Below, one piece after another: positions 27,001 to 36,190 of a DNA stretch of 64,000 nucleotides. How positions within the stretch are numbered: the first letter of the stretch is position 1; each line of letters opens with the position of its first letter. The stretch covers positions 125,001 to 189,000 of the forward strand of contig NC_058338.1 of the NCBI RefSeq assembly GCF_905475395.1. The letters run 5' to 3'. The translations under genes were made by a program, and so were the position numbers. The notes below the pieces were generated by a model, which worked only from the letters and a program-made list of their open reading frames with translations, did no database searches and was not told the origin of the DNA. The DNA comes from Chrysoperla carnea (taxonomy: Eukaryota; Arthropoda; Insecta; Neuroptera; Chrysopidae).

Positions 27001-29885
27001 AAAATCGAAAGTAATTTTATGTCTCCAATTTCGCTCAAACTTTGTATAAAAGGTAATTTTGAGCCAAAAAATACAAAATTCGTATTCATTTGATGATTCG
27101 AATATTAGTTTCTGAGAAAATCGACCTTATGGTATAATTTTTGCCGATATTGTTGAAACTAAGCATCGAATCGTCAAATGAACACGATTTTTGTATTTTC
27201 CAGGTTGAAATTACTCTAGAAAATGATTTTCATCCAAATCGGAGCGAATCTGTTTACTCGATTTTTTTAATTTTCTGAGGCCGACCCCCCCTTTGAAAAA
27301 ATTCGAAAAATCGAAAGTAATTTTATGTCTCCAATTTCGCTCAAACTTTGTATAAAAGGTAATTTTGAGCCAAAAAATACAAAATTCGTATTCATTTGAT
27401 GATTCGAATATTAGTTTCTGAGAAAATCGACCTTATGGTATAATTTTTGCCGATATTGTTGAAACTAAGCATCGAATCGTCAAATGAACACGATTTTTGT
27501 ATTTTCCAGGTTGAAATTACTCTAGAAAATGATTTTCATCCAAATCGGAGCGAATCTGTTTACTCGATTTTTTTAATTTTCTGAGGCCGACCCCCCCTTT
27601 GAAAAAATTCGAAAAATCGAAAGTAATTTTATGTCTCCAATTTCGCTCAAACTTTGTATAAAAGGTAATTTTGAGCCAAAAAATACAAAATTCGTATTCA
27701 TTTGATGATTCGAATATTAGTTTCTGAGAAAATCGACCTTATGGTATAATTTTTGCCGATATTGTTGAAACTAAGCATCGAATCGTCAAATGAACACGAT
27801 TTTTGTATTTTCCAGGTTGAAATTACTCTAGAAAATGATTTTCATCCAAATCGGAGCGAATCTGTTTACTCGATTTTTTTAATTTTCTGAGGCCGACCCC
27901 CCCTTTGAAAAAATTCGAAAAATCGAAAGTAATTTTATGTCTCCAATTTCGCTCAAACTTTGTATAAAAGGTAATTTTGAGCCAAAAAATACAAAATTCG
28001 TATTCATTTGATGATTCGAATATTAGTTTCTGAGAAAATCGACCTTATGGTATAATTTTTGCCGATATTGTTGAAACTAAGCATCGAATCGTCAAATGAA
28101 CACGATTTTTGTATTTTCCAGGTTGAAATTACTCTAGAAAATGATTTTCATCCAAATCGGAGCGAATCTGTTTACTCGATTTTTTTAATTTTCTGAGGCC
28201 GACCCCCCCTTTGAAAAAATTCGAAAAATCGAAAGTAATTTTATGTCTCCAATTTCGCTCAAACTTTGTATAAAAGGTAATTTTGAGCCAAAAAATACAA
28301 AATTCGTATTCATTTGATGATTCGAATATTAGTTTCTGAGAAAATCGACCTTATGGTATAATTTTTGCCGATATTGTTGAAACTAAGCATCGAATCGTCA
28401 AATGAACACGATTTTTGTATTTTCCAGGTTGAAATTACTCTAGAAAATGATTTTCATCCAAATCGGAGCGAATCTGTTTACTCGATTTTTTTAATTTTCT
28501 GAGGCCGACCCCCCCTTTGAAAAAATTCGAAAAATCGAAAGTAATTTTATGTCTCCAATTTCGCTCAAACTTTGTATAAAAGGTAATTTTGAGCCAAAAA
28601 ATACAAAATTCGTATTCATTTGATGATTCGAATATTAGTTTCTGAGAAAATCGACCTTATGGTATAATTTTTGCCGATATTGTTGAAACTAAGCATCGAA
28701 TCGTCAAATGAACACGATTTTTGTATTTTCCAGGTTGAAATTACTCTAGAAAATGATTTTCATCCAAATCGGAGCGAATCTGTTTACTCGATTTTTTTAA
28801 TTTTCTGAGGCCGACCCCCCCTTTGAAAAAATTCGAAAAATCGAAAGTAATTTTATGTCTCCAATTTCACTCAAACTTTGTATAAAAGGTAATTTTGAGC
28901 CAAAAAATACAAAATTCGTATTCATTTGATGATTCGAATATTAGTTTCTGAGAAAATCGACCTTATGGTATAATTTTTGCCGATATTGTTGAAACTAAGC
29001 ATCGAATCGTCAAATGAACACGATTTTTGTATTTTCCAGGTTGAAATTACTCTAGAAAATGATTTTCATCCAAATCGGAGCGAATCTGTTTACTCGATTT
29101 TTTTAATTTTCTGAGGCCACTCTTTGAAAAAATTCGAAAAATCGAAAGTAATTTTATGTCTCCAATTTCGCTCAAACTTTGTATAAAAGGTAATTTTGAG
29201 CCAAAAAATACAAAATTCGTATTCATTTGATGATTCGAATATTAGTTTCTGAGAAAATCGACCTTATGGTATAATTTTTGCCGATATTGTTGAAACTAAG
29301 CATCGAATCGTCAAATGAACACGATTTTTGTATTTTCCAGGTTGAAATTACTCTAGAAAATGATTTTCATCCAAATCGGAGCGAATCTGTTTACTCGATT
29401 TTTTTAATTTTCTGAGGCCGACCCCCCCTTTGAAAAAATTCGAAAAATCGAAAGTAATTTTATGTCTCCAATTTCGCTCAAACTTTGTATAAAAGGTAAT
29501 TTTGAGCCAAAAAATACAAAATTCGTATTCATTTGATGATTCGAATATTAGTTTCTGAGAAAATCGACCTTATGGTATAATTTTTGTCGATATTGTTGAA
29601 ACTAAGCATCGAATCGTCAAATGAACACGATTTTTGTATTTTCCAGGTTGAAATTACTCTAGAAAATGATTTTCATCCAAATCGGAGCGAATCTGTTTAC
29701 TCGATTTTTTTAATTTTCTGAGGCCGACCCCCCCTTTGAAAAAATTCGAAAAATCGAAAGTAATTTTATGTCTCCAATTTCGCTCAAACTTTGTATAAAA
29801 GGTAATTTTGAGCCAAAAAATACAAAATTCGTATTCATTTGATGATTCGAATATTAGTTTCTGAGAAAATCGACCTTATGGTATA
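1..29885. repeat. 306-bp satellite array, about 97.7 tandem copies
   Basis: The same unit recurs every 306 bp; for example the block beginning ttttcatcc lies at 1, 307, 613, 6113 and 9173. Most copies between 1.8 and 10.6 kb and between 17.8 and 29 kb are identical or differ at one base. Each unit is an imperfect palindrome. With unit numbering from base 1, positions 172-192 are complementary to 235-255 (dyad at 213.5), and positions 31-55 are complementary to about 66-90 (dyad at 60.5, in the run of seven C). The dyads are exactly 153 bp apart, so the unit is a head-to-head dimer of a 153-bp ancestor. The array starts before the window and ends at a sharp junction near 29885. The short open frames on either strand are by-products of the repeat. 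Centromeric or pericentromeric heterochromatin is the likely setting, by inference. Confidence 0.97.
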
Positions 29886-30340
29886 GGGTGATAGGGAAAT
29901 GGTAAGTTAGTGTTTTCACCCTAAAAACCTTTTTCTTTTTTGGGTTGGGTTGGGTTTGGTTGGGTTGGGTTGGGTTGGGTTGGGTTGGGTTGGGTTGGGT
30001 TGGGTTGGGTTGATAAGGGAAAAAGTAGTACCTGATAGGGAAATGGTAAGTAAGTGTTTTCACCCTGAAAACCTTTTTCTTTTTTCTTTTTTCTGGTATT
30101 TTTTTATAAGTATAAATAAAACAATTTTAACTATTTATTTTGTTCGTTTCGTTTCGTTCCATTTACATAGCGAATTATTTGCACCTTATGTGCAAATAAA
30201 AAAGAAAATGAAAATCTTTTTATGAAAATCTTAGTGTACTAACCTGGCATTATATTCTCCTATTACAAATTGAAGAAAATTGAAGTAATTTTGGCCAAAA
30301 AACACAAAAAAATGAGAAAAAATCCATCAATTTTTAAACA
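29886..30340. repeat. Dispersed module with TTGGG array, copy 1
   Basis: This module abuts the end of the 306-bp array. It holds two copies of a gatagggaaatggtaag segment around a TTGGG array, then a C/T-rich stretch, a gtttcgtttcg stretch and a hairpin (atttgcac, 5-base loop, gtgcaaat). It ends with an inverted-repeat end (tatattctcctattacaaat at about 30253) and a leader containing gtaattttggccaaaaaac. The same module recurs at 32700-33140, 44170-44545, 45368-45695 and 45915-46340, with partial copies near 36191, 36560, 46570 and 48720. Confidence 0.9.
29941..30011 (+). repeat. TTGGG telomere-like array (about 14 units)
   Basis: This is a pentanucleotide run with one imperfect unit (gggtttggt). 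It sits between a poly-T tract and tgataagggaaaaag. It resembles an arthropod telomere repeat variant and could form G-quadruplexes on the + strand. It is internal here, not at a chromosome end. Confidence 0.95.
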
Positions 30341-30344
30341 AAAT

Positions 30345-31075
30345 TTTCCATTTTCACGAATTTCCCGGAAATTTTTCATCGATGTTATTTGGAAAAACAT
30401 TTTAAGCAAGAGGTTCAGGAGTGGCACAAAATTTTCGTCCTTTTTGCCCTAGGACCAACCGTTTTCGAGATATAGCCAATTTTCCAACCATTTCCATTTT
30501 CACGAATTTCCCGGAAATTTTTCATCGATGTTATTTGGAAAAACATTCTAAGCTAAAGGTTCCGGAGTGGCACAAAATTTTCGTCCTTTTTGCCCTAGGA
30601 CCAACCGTTTTCGAGATATAGCCAATTTTCCAACCATTTCCATTTTCACGAATTTCCCGGAAATTTTTTATCGATGTTATTTAGAAAAACTTTCTAAGCA
30701 AGAGGTTCAGGAGTGGCACAAAATTTTCGTCCTTTTTGCCCTAGGACCAACCGTTTTCGAGATATAGCCAATTTTCCAACCATTTCCATTTTCACGAATT
30801 TCCCGGAAATTTTTTATCGATGTTATTTGGAAAAACATTCTAAGCAAGAGGTTCCGGAGTGGCACAAAATTTTCGTCCTTTTTGCCCTAGGACCAACCGT
30901 TTTCGAGATATAGCCAATTTTCCAACCATTTCCATTTTCACGAATTTCCCGGAAATTTTTTATCGATGTTATTTGGAAAAACTTGCTAAGCAAGAGGTTC
31001 AGGAGTGGCACAAAATTTTCGTCCTTTTTGCCCTAGGACCAACCGTTTTCGAGATATAGCCAATTTTCCATTTTC
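30345..31075. repeat. 146-bp satellite, five units
   Basis: Units repeat every 146 bp; the gtggcacaaaattttcgtcc segment starts near 30421, 30567, 30713, 30859 and 31005. Units vary at a few positions (cattctaagc with ttccgg against ctttctaagc with ttcagg), and these forms partly alternate. The spacing equals the length of DNA on a nucleosome core. The 66-residue open frames starting in each unit are repeat by-products, not genes. Confidence 0.95.
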
Positions 31076-31154
31076 ACATGTAACAATTTCAAGACAAATT
31101 TCACCAAAAATTATGAAAATTTTTAACCTTTGTATTAGGAGAATATAAGTTAGA
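31076..31154. repeat. Spacer with inverted-repeat end, copy 1
   Basis: This spacer runs from cacatgtaacaatttcaag to the motif tttgtattaggagaatata, which is the reverse complement of the module end tatattctcctaatacaaa. It therefore closes a terminal-inverted-repeat unit that holds the 146-bp satellite. Near-identical spacers lie at 31840-31922 and 32320-32399. Confidence 0.85.
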
Positions 31155-31257
31155 ACCCAACCCAACCCAACCCAACCCAACCCAACCCAATCCAACCCAA
31201 CCCAACCCAACCCAACCCAACCCAACCCAACCCAACCCAACCCAACCCAACCCAACC
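31155..31257 (-). repeat. CCCAA (TTGGG on - strand) array, copy 1
   Basis: About 20 pentanucleotide units run directly into a 146-bp satellite unit at ccaaccatttcc. One variant unit (ccaat) lies at about 31187. The satellite itself contains ccaacc at this point, so the array may have grown from that seed. Confidence 0.95.
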
Positions 31258-31845
31258 ATTTCCATTTTCACGAATTTCCCGGAAATTTTTTATCGATGTT
31301 ATTTGGAAAAACATTCTAAGCAAGAGGTTCCGGAGTGGCACAAAATTTTCGTCCTTTTTGCCCTAGGACCAACCGTTTTCGAGATATAGCCAATTTTCCA
31401 ACCATTTCCATTTTCACGAATTTCCCGGAAATTTTTTATCGATGTTATTTGGAAAAACTTTCTAAGCAAGAAGTTCAGGAGTGGCACAAAATTTTCGTCC
31501 TTTTTGCCCTAGGACCAACCGTTTTCGAGATATAGCCAATTTTCCAACCATTTCCATTTTCACGAATTTCCCGGAAATTTTTTATCGATGTTATTTGGAA
31601 AAACATTCTAAGCAAGAGGTTCCGGAGTGGCACAAAATTTTCGTCCTTTTTGCCCTAGGACCAACCGTTTTCGAGATATAGCCAATTTTCCAACCATTTC
31701 CATTTTCACGAATTTCCCGGAAATATTTTATCGATGTTATTTGGAAAAACTTTCTAAGCAAGAGGTTCAGGAGTGGCACAAAATTTTCGTCCTTTTTGCC
31801 CTAGGACCAACCGTTTTCGAGATATAGCCAATTTTCCATTTTCAC
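31252..31845. repeat. 146-bp satellite, four units
   Basis: Units are spaced 146 bp apart (anchors near 31335, 31481, 31627 and 31773). The two unit forms alternate, giving a dimeric higher-order pattern. Confidence 0.93.
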
Positions 31846-31922
31846 ATGTAACAATTTCAAGACAAATTTCACCAAAAATTATGAAAATTTTTAACCTTTG
31901 TATTAGGAGAATATAAGTTGAA

Positions 31923-32026
31923 AACCCAACCCAACCCAACCCAACCCAACCCAACCCAATCCAACCCAACCCAACCCAACCCAACCCAACCCAACCCAAC
32001 CCAACCCAACCCAACCCAACCCAACC
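31923..32026 (-). repeat. CCCAA array, copy 2
   Basis: This array has the same flanks as copy 1: gagaatataagttgaaaa on the left and atttccattttcacg on the right. It carries a single ccaat variant unit near 31953. Confidence 0.95.
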
Positions 32027-32320
32027 ATTTCCATTTTCACGAATTTCCCGGAAATTTTTTATCGATGTTATTTGGAAAAACATTCTAAGCAAGAGGTTCC
32101 GGAGTGGCACAAAATTTTCGTCCTTTTTGCCCTAGGACCAACCGTTTTCGAGATATAGCCAATTTTCCAACCATTTCCATTTTCACGAATTTCCCGGAAA
32201 TTTTTTATCGATGTTATTTGGAAAAACTTTCTAAGCAAGAGGTTCAGGAGTGGCACAAAATTTTCGTCCTTTTTGCCCTAGGACCAACCGTTTTCGAGAT
32301 ATAGCCAATTTTCCATTTTC
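32023..32320. repeat. 146-bp satellite, two units
   Basis: Two units, anchored near 32104 and 32250. This block is two units shorter than the preceding one, and that difference explains the unequal spacing of the CCCAA arrays. Confidence 0.92.
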
Positions 32321-32399
32321 ACATGTAACAATTTCAAGACAAATTTCACCAAAAATTATGAAAATTTTTAACATTTGTATTAGGAGAATATAAGTTGAA

Positions 32400-32473
32400 A
32401 ACCCAACCCAACCCAACCCAACCCAACCCAACCCAACCCAATCCAACCCAACCCAACCCAACCCAACCCAACC
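32400..32473 (-). repeat. CCCAA array, copy 3
   Basis: A shorter array of about 14 units with the same boundaries as copies 1 and 2. It again has one ccaat variant, near 32440. Confidence 0.95.
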
Positions 32474-32770
32474 ATTTCCATTTTCACGAATTTCCCGGAA
32501 ATTTTTTATCGATGTTATTTGGAAAAACTTTCTAAGCAAGAGGTTCAGGAGTGGCACAAAATTTTCGTCCTTTTTGCCCTAGGACCAACCGTTTTCGAGA
32601 TATAGCGATTTTACATTTTCAAAACGTAAATTTTTCAAGAGAAATTTCACCAAAAATTATGAAAATTTTTAACATTTGTATTAGGAGAATATAAGTTGAA
32701 AGGGGAAAAAGTAGTACCTGATAGGGAAATGGTAAGTTAGTGTTTTCACCCTAAAAACCTTTTTCTTTTT
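32470..32770. repeat. 146-bp satellite unit plus inverted-repeat end and module start
   Basis: One satellite unit ends in gagatatagcgatttt, a different tail from the internal units. It is followed by tttgtattaggagaatata and the start of the next dispersed module. Confidence 0.88.
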
Positions 32771-32816
32771 TGGGTTGGGTTGGGTTGGGTTGGGTTGGGT
32801 TGGGTTGGGTTGGGTT
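32771..32816 (+). repeat. TTGGG array in second + module
   Basis: About nine TTGGG units in the same module context as 29941-30011, with poly-T before and tgataagggaaaaag after. This array is shorter and has no imperfect unit. Confidence 0.95.
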
Positions 32817-33400
32817 GATAAGGGAAAAAGTAGTACCTGATAGGGAAATGGTAAGTAAGTGTTTTCACCCTGAAAACCTTTTTCTTTTTTCTTTTTTCTG
32901 GTATTTTTTTATAAGTATAAATAAAACAATTTTAACTATTTATTTTGTTCGTTTCGTTTCGTTCCATTTACATAGCGAATTATTTGCACCTTATGTGCAA
33001 ATAAAAAAGAAAATGAAAATCTTTTTATGAAAATCTTAGTGTACTAACCTGGCATTATATTCTCCTATTACAAATTGAAGAAAATTGAAGTAATTTTGGC
33101 CAAAAAACACAAAAAAATGAGAAAAAATCCATCAATTTTTAAACAAAATTTTCCATTTTCACGAATTTCCCGGAAATTTTTCATCGATGTTATTTGGAAA
33201 AACATTTTAAGCAAGAGGTTCAGGAGTGGCACAAAATTTTCGTCCTTTTTGCCCTAGGACCAACCGTTTTCGAGATATAGCGATTTTACATTTTCAAAAC
33301 GTAAATTTTTCAAGACAAATTTCACCAAAAATTATGAAAATTTTTAACATTTGTATTAGGAGAATATTAGTTGAAAAGGGAAAAAGTAGTACCATTTTTA
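32817..33400. repeat. Dispersed module with a single 146-bp unit
   Basis: A near-exact copy of 30012-30480. It carries one satellite-like unit (about 33150-33290) and closes with the inverted-repeat end near 33350-33367. This looks like the basic element: two opposed 20-bp ends around one 146-bp unit. Confidence 0.88.
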
Positions 33401-33429
33401 ACCATAAATCGAGGTAAAATGTTAGTTTA

Positions 33430-34095
33430 GTTAGTTTATAATAAAAATTATTACATTTGTATTTAATGTAAATAATTATTAATAAAAAAATAAATAAATA
33501 TATTTATTATTTTTAAATTTGTACCAGTTAACAAAAAACAATGAAGTATAAATATTAAAAATCATTTCTATTAACAAACTTAAGATTTATTTAATTTGAT
33601 GCATTGAAAACAATGTAAATTATCAAATGAAACTAGTAGTTCCATCTATAGAAAACATATTGAACTAAAAATAATTACAAAAGCAGAGCCATCTATGCCA
33701 AATAGTTTGAACTATTTATTTACTGCTAGTTCAAAATATTCACCAAAGATGGCACCACCGTTGTTTACAGTTAGTTCAAAATATTACCCATAGATGTCAC
33801 TATAGTCGGATCATGTTAGTTCAAACTGTTTGCTATAGATGGCATTACTATGGCAGTTAATAAATAGTTCAAACTATTTGCCATAGATGGCTCTGCTTTT
33901 GTAATTATTTTTAGTTCAATATGTTTCCTATAGATGGCACTACTAGTTTCATTTGATAATTTATATTGTTTTCATTGCATCAAATTAAATAAATCTTAAG
34001 TTTGTTAATATAATAATTTTTAAAATTCATACTTTACTCTGTTATGTTTTCTTTACTACAAATTATCAAATTGATTTTTCCAATCCTTTCTTATC
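33430..34095. mobile_element. Palindromic fold-back element with AGATGGC motifs
   Basis: The left part (about 33570-33720) is the reverse complement of the right part (about 33865-34010), with roughly 150-bp arms that match closely; weaker complementarity continues outward. Between the arms lie repeated agttcaaa and tagatggc motifs. There is no open frame, so this is a non-autonomous, MITE-like or fold-back element. Its left arm reappears in opposite orientation at about 45000-45290, and its right end (aattgatttttccaatcc) at 44090-44165 and, inverted, at 36745-36825 and 46745-46825. Confidence 0.8.
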
Positions 34096-34302
34096 ATTTT
34101 AAAATAAATACTTGATTTATCAGCTTATGTCGGTAAAACCGTTTCAATTTATTATTTAGTCAAACTGACAGTTGTAGAGTTTGACATATTATTCATAAAC
34201 ATAACTAATTGATTAATGATTAATTAAATAATTATTTAAATAAAAGTTTAATATTTATTTTTTAAATAATATATTTTTAAAGTTTACTTTGTATTCGTTA
34301 AA

Positions 34303-34872
34303 ATGGTTGAAGTAAGTAACGTCTTCCCGTCAATAAATGTAGTTAAATTAATTAATTTTGTATTAAATTTATTGAACAGGAATTAAAGAAGTACATGAAC
34401 ACGTTACTAAACAGGTACTTTTATTACTTGTTTTATTTAATAATAAATAATTAATTAATGATTTTTATTAAATTTAGAGTTCATGGATTGCATTGCATAT
34501 TAATTTCGGATAGGGATGGTGTCCCAGTTGTTAAAGGTATAAATAAAGGTCGATCGATTGATTTGTATGATTGATTGATTGAATGTTGAATGTTTTTTAG
34601 TAACAAGTGATAAAGTTCCTGAACTAGCGCAACGTCCAACATTTCTCTCAACATTTGCGTTAGCTTCGGATCAAGGCAGTAAACTTGGTTTAGGTAAAAA
34701 TAAAACATTGATTTGTATGTATTCCCAATATCAAGTGATTCAATTCAATAAATTACCGCTTGTGATCAATTTGATTGCAAGTAGTGAAGCTAACACAGGT
34801 CATTGTCTTGCTTTAGAAGAATATCTTGAACCGATTTTAAATGATTTAAAAACTGCTGTTATTGAACCTTAA
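34303..34872 (+). CDS. Lamtor3: LAMTOR3 (MP1), Ragulator subunit
   Basis: Four exons: 34303-34311, 34380-34414, 34478-34536 and 34601-34872, with GT-AG introns of 63-68 bp. They encode 124 residues, the usual length of this family. Conserved blocks include ISDRDGVPVVK after the second intron, then FLSTFALASDQGSKLGL and YQVIQFNKLPLV, which match animal LAMTOR3 almost residue for residue. The protein is a small roadblock-fold scaffold that pairs with LAMTOR2 in the Ragulator complex on late endosomes and lysosomes. It helps recruit Rag GTPases/mTORC1 and scaffolds MEK1-ERK. At the intron 2 acceptor two AGs lie side by side; the first (exon start 34478) keeps the frame. A poly(A) signal aataaa lies near 35001. 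The gene is complete and looks functional. It is tail to tail with the erlin exon. Confidence 0.96.
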
Positions 34873-35632
34873 AACTAAACTAAATTGTAATATAATTATG
34901 GATCTGGATCTGGATCTGGATCGTAGAACACACCATGATCTATGATCTATTTAAAACAAAAACACAAGTGAACTAAGAATATCAATCAAATACTTTTTAA
35001 AATAAAGTGCAGGTCTTGAAGTCACTTTGATTTACTTCTAAATAAGATAAATATTATTTAGATCGTTCGATGTTGTGTTCTAAGGATCCAGGATGCAGGA
35101 TCCACATTCATCCTGTTATAATTATTAATAATTAATTGTTTTATATAATTTTATTAAAAAACATTTTACTTACATTTTATTATTTATTTGCTTCAAACCA
35201 TTTCCTACAATTGTACAAATATTCGATACCTAAACTTCCTTTTCAACCTTCACCCTGCCGAAGATCAAAAATAGATAAATACAAAGTTTGTAGCTGCTGT
35301 TGGTATAACTAGACTAAATAATAAGTCTGAATTAGACAATTGAAAAACGTTGAGAAATTCAGAGTTCCAAACACTTATTCGTTTTTCAAATATTTTTTCC
35401 AACAGGATCGTTAGACATCAAATTGACTTTTGATCAGACTGAACGAAGACTTTTACATTCCTTAAAGAAAAGTTATTAATGAAATTGAAAATTGAAAGGA
35501 AAGAATGAGATTTAAAAATTTTAAAGATTAGGGATGGATAAAATTTAGGTTATTTGTTTTTGTTTTTATTATTAAAATTTATAAACATTAAATTAATATT
35601 TTTGTACAGTTTTACAGTTTTACAGTATTTGA
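34873..35632. other. Intergenic region between convergent LAMTOR3 and erlin
   Basis: The region holds the two 3' ends. There is a short (ggatct)n run at about 34900-34922 and a LAMTOR3 poly(A) signal near 35001. I see no coding frame or RNA gene. Confidence 0.7.
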
Positions 35633-36055
35633 TTATTTGGTCTTTTGACCTGGACCTGATGATGATGTATCGGTATCGGTAACATCACTTGACGTGGATG
35701 CTGTGGATGGTTTTGATTCATGATTCATCATCGTACTTGATACAAACATATTTGGTATACTATTACCAAAATAAATTTTACTATTTTGTGCTAGAGTCTC
35801 ATATTTTCTTAATTCTAGATATTCTGGTGTTAATAACAATTGATTCGCTTCAGCATGTCGTTGTGCTTGATAGAATTCAGCATCTGTTCGACTTTTCTGT
35901 CGCGCCAGATGCATTTCATCTTCAATAAGTGCTATGCGTTGTAATGATTCTTTTTCCATTACTTTCTGTTCGTATTGAATTTTCGCTACTTGAGCGACTT
36001 TTTCAGCTTCGATTATTGCTTTTTTCCGTTCGGTTTCTGCGTCTTTTTCGACAAC
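35633..36055 (-). CDS. Erlin: Erlin (ERLIN1/2 family), last exon only
   Basis: This exon starts after an AG acceptor (36056-36057 on the + strand) in phase 0 and encodes 140 residues to a stop at 35633-35635. Conserved blocks are [39 protein letters not shown] and [14 protein letters not shown], diagnostic of erlins. These are ER-membrane SPFH/prohibitin-domain proteins that assemble into large rings with RNF170 and target active IP3 receptors for ER-associated degradation. The exon covers the end of the SPFH domain, the coiled coil and the assembly region, followed by a Ser/Thr-rich tail. The N-terminal membrane anchor and most of the SPFH domain are not found upstream (36056-49000), where a 2.5-kb repeat begins within about 135 bp. 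It is either a gene with one very long intron or a displaced fragment. Confidence 0.92.
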   Translation of the reverse strand, partial: VVEKDAETERKKAIIEAEKVAQVAKIQYEQKVMEKESLQRIALIEDEMHLARQKSRTDAEFYQAQRHAEANQLLLTPEYLELRKYETLAQNSKIYFGNSIPNMFVSSTMMNHESKPSTASTSSDVTDTDTSSSGPGQKTK

Positions 36056-36190
36056 CTGTAATAAATAATTGTATGTTATCTTTAAATTGTAATCCTATCA
36101 GTGCTCTATAAGGAATAATAAATAGAAGGGAAATGAACGGGAACTTGAACTTTAAAAGAGGGATGAAATCGTTAATTTTTATATTTTGAT

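Noticed and set aside
1-29885. Open frames of 60-100 codons on both strands of the 306-bp array
   Set aside because: They recur with the repeat period and appear only where a chance one-base change removes a stop. The similarity between + and - strand peptides comes from the palindromic unit, not from a protein family.
1-29885. CRISPR-like array
   Set aside because: The repeats are contiguous 306-bp units with no unique spacers, in a eukaryotic genome.
29941-33400. A true chromosome end
   Set aside because: The TTGGG arrays are short, occur in both orientations and are flanked on both sides by ordinary sequence and genes.
30421-33417. Repeated 66-residue frames in the 146-bp satellite and Gly-Leu-Gly-Trp-Val frames in the TTGGG arrays
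   Set aside because: They are direct consequences of 146-bp and 5-bp periodicity. There is no start, splice or homology support.
34481-34708. A 75-codon reverse-strand frame over LAMTOR3
   Set aside because: It is antisense to conserved LAMTOR3 exons and has no independent support.
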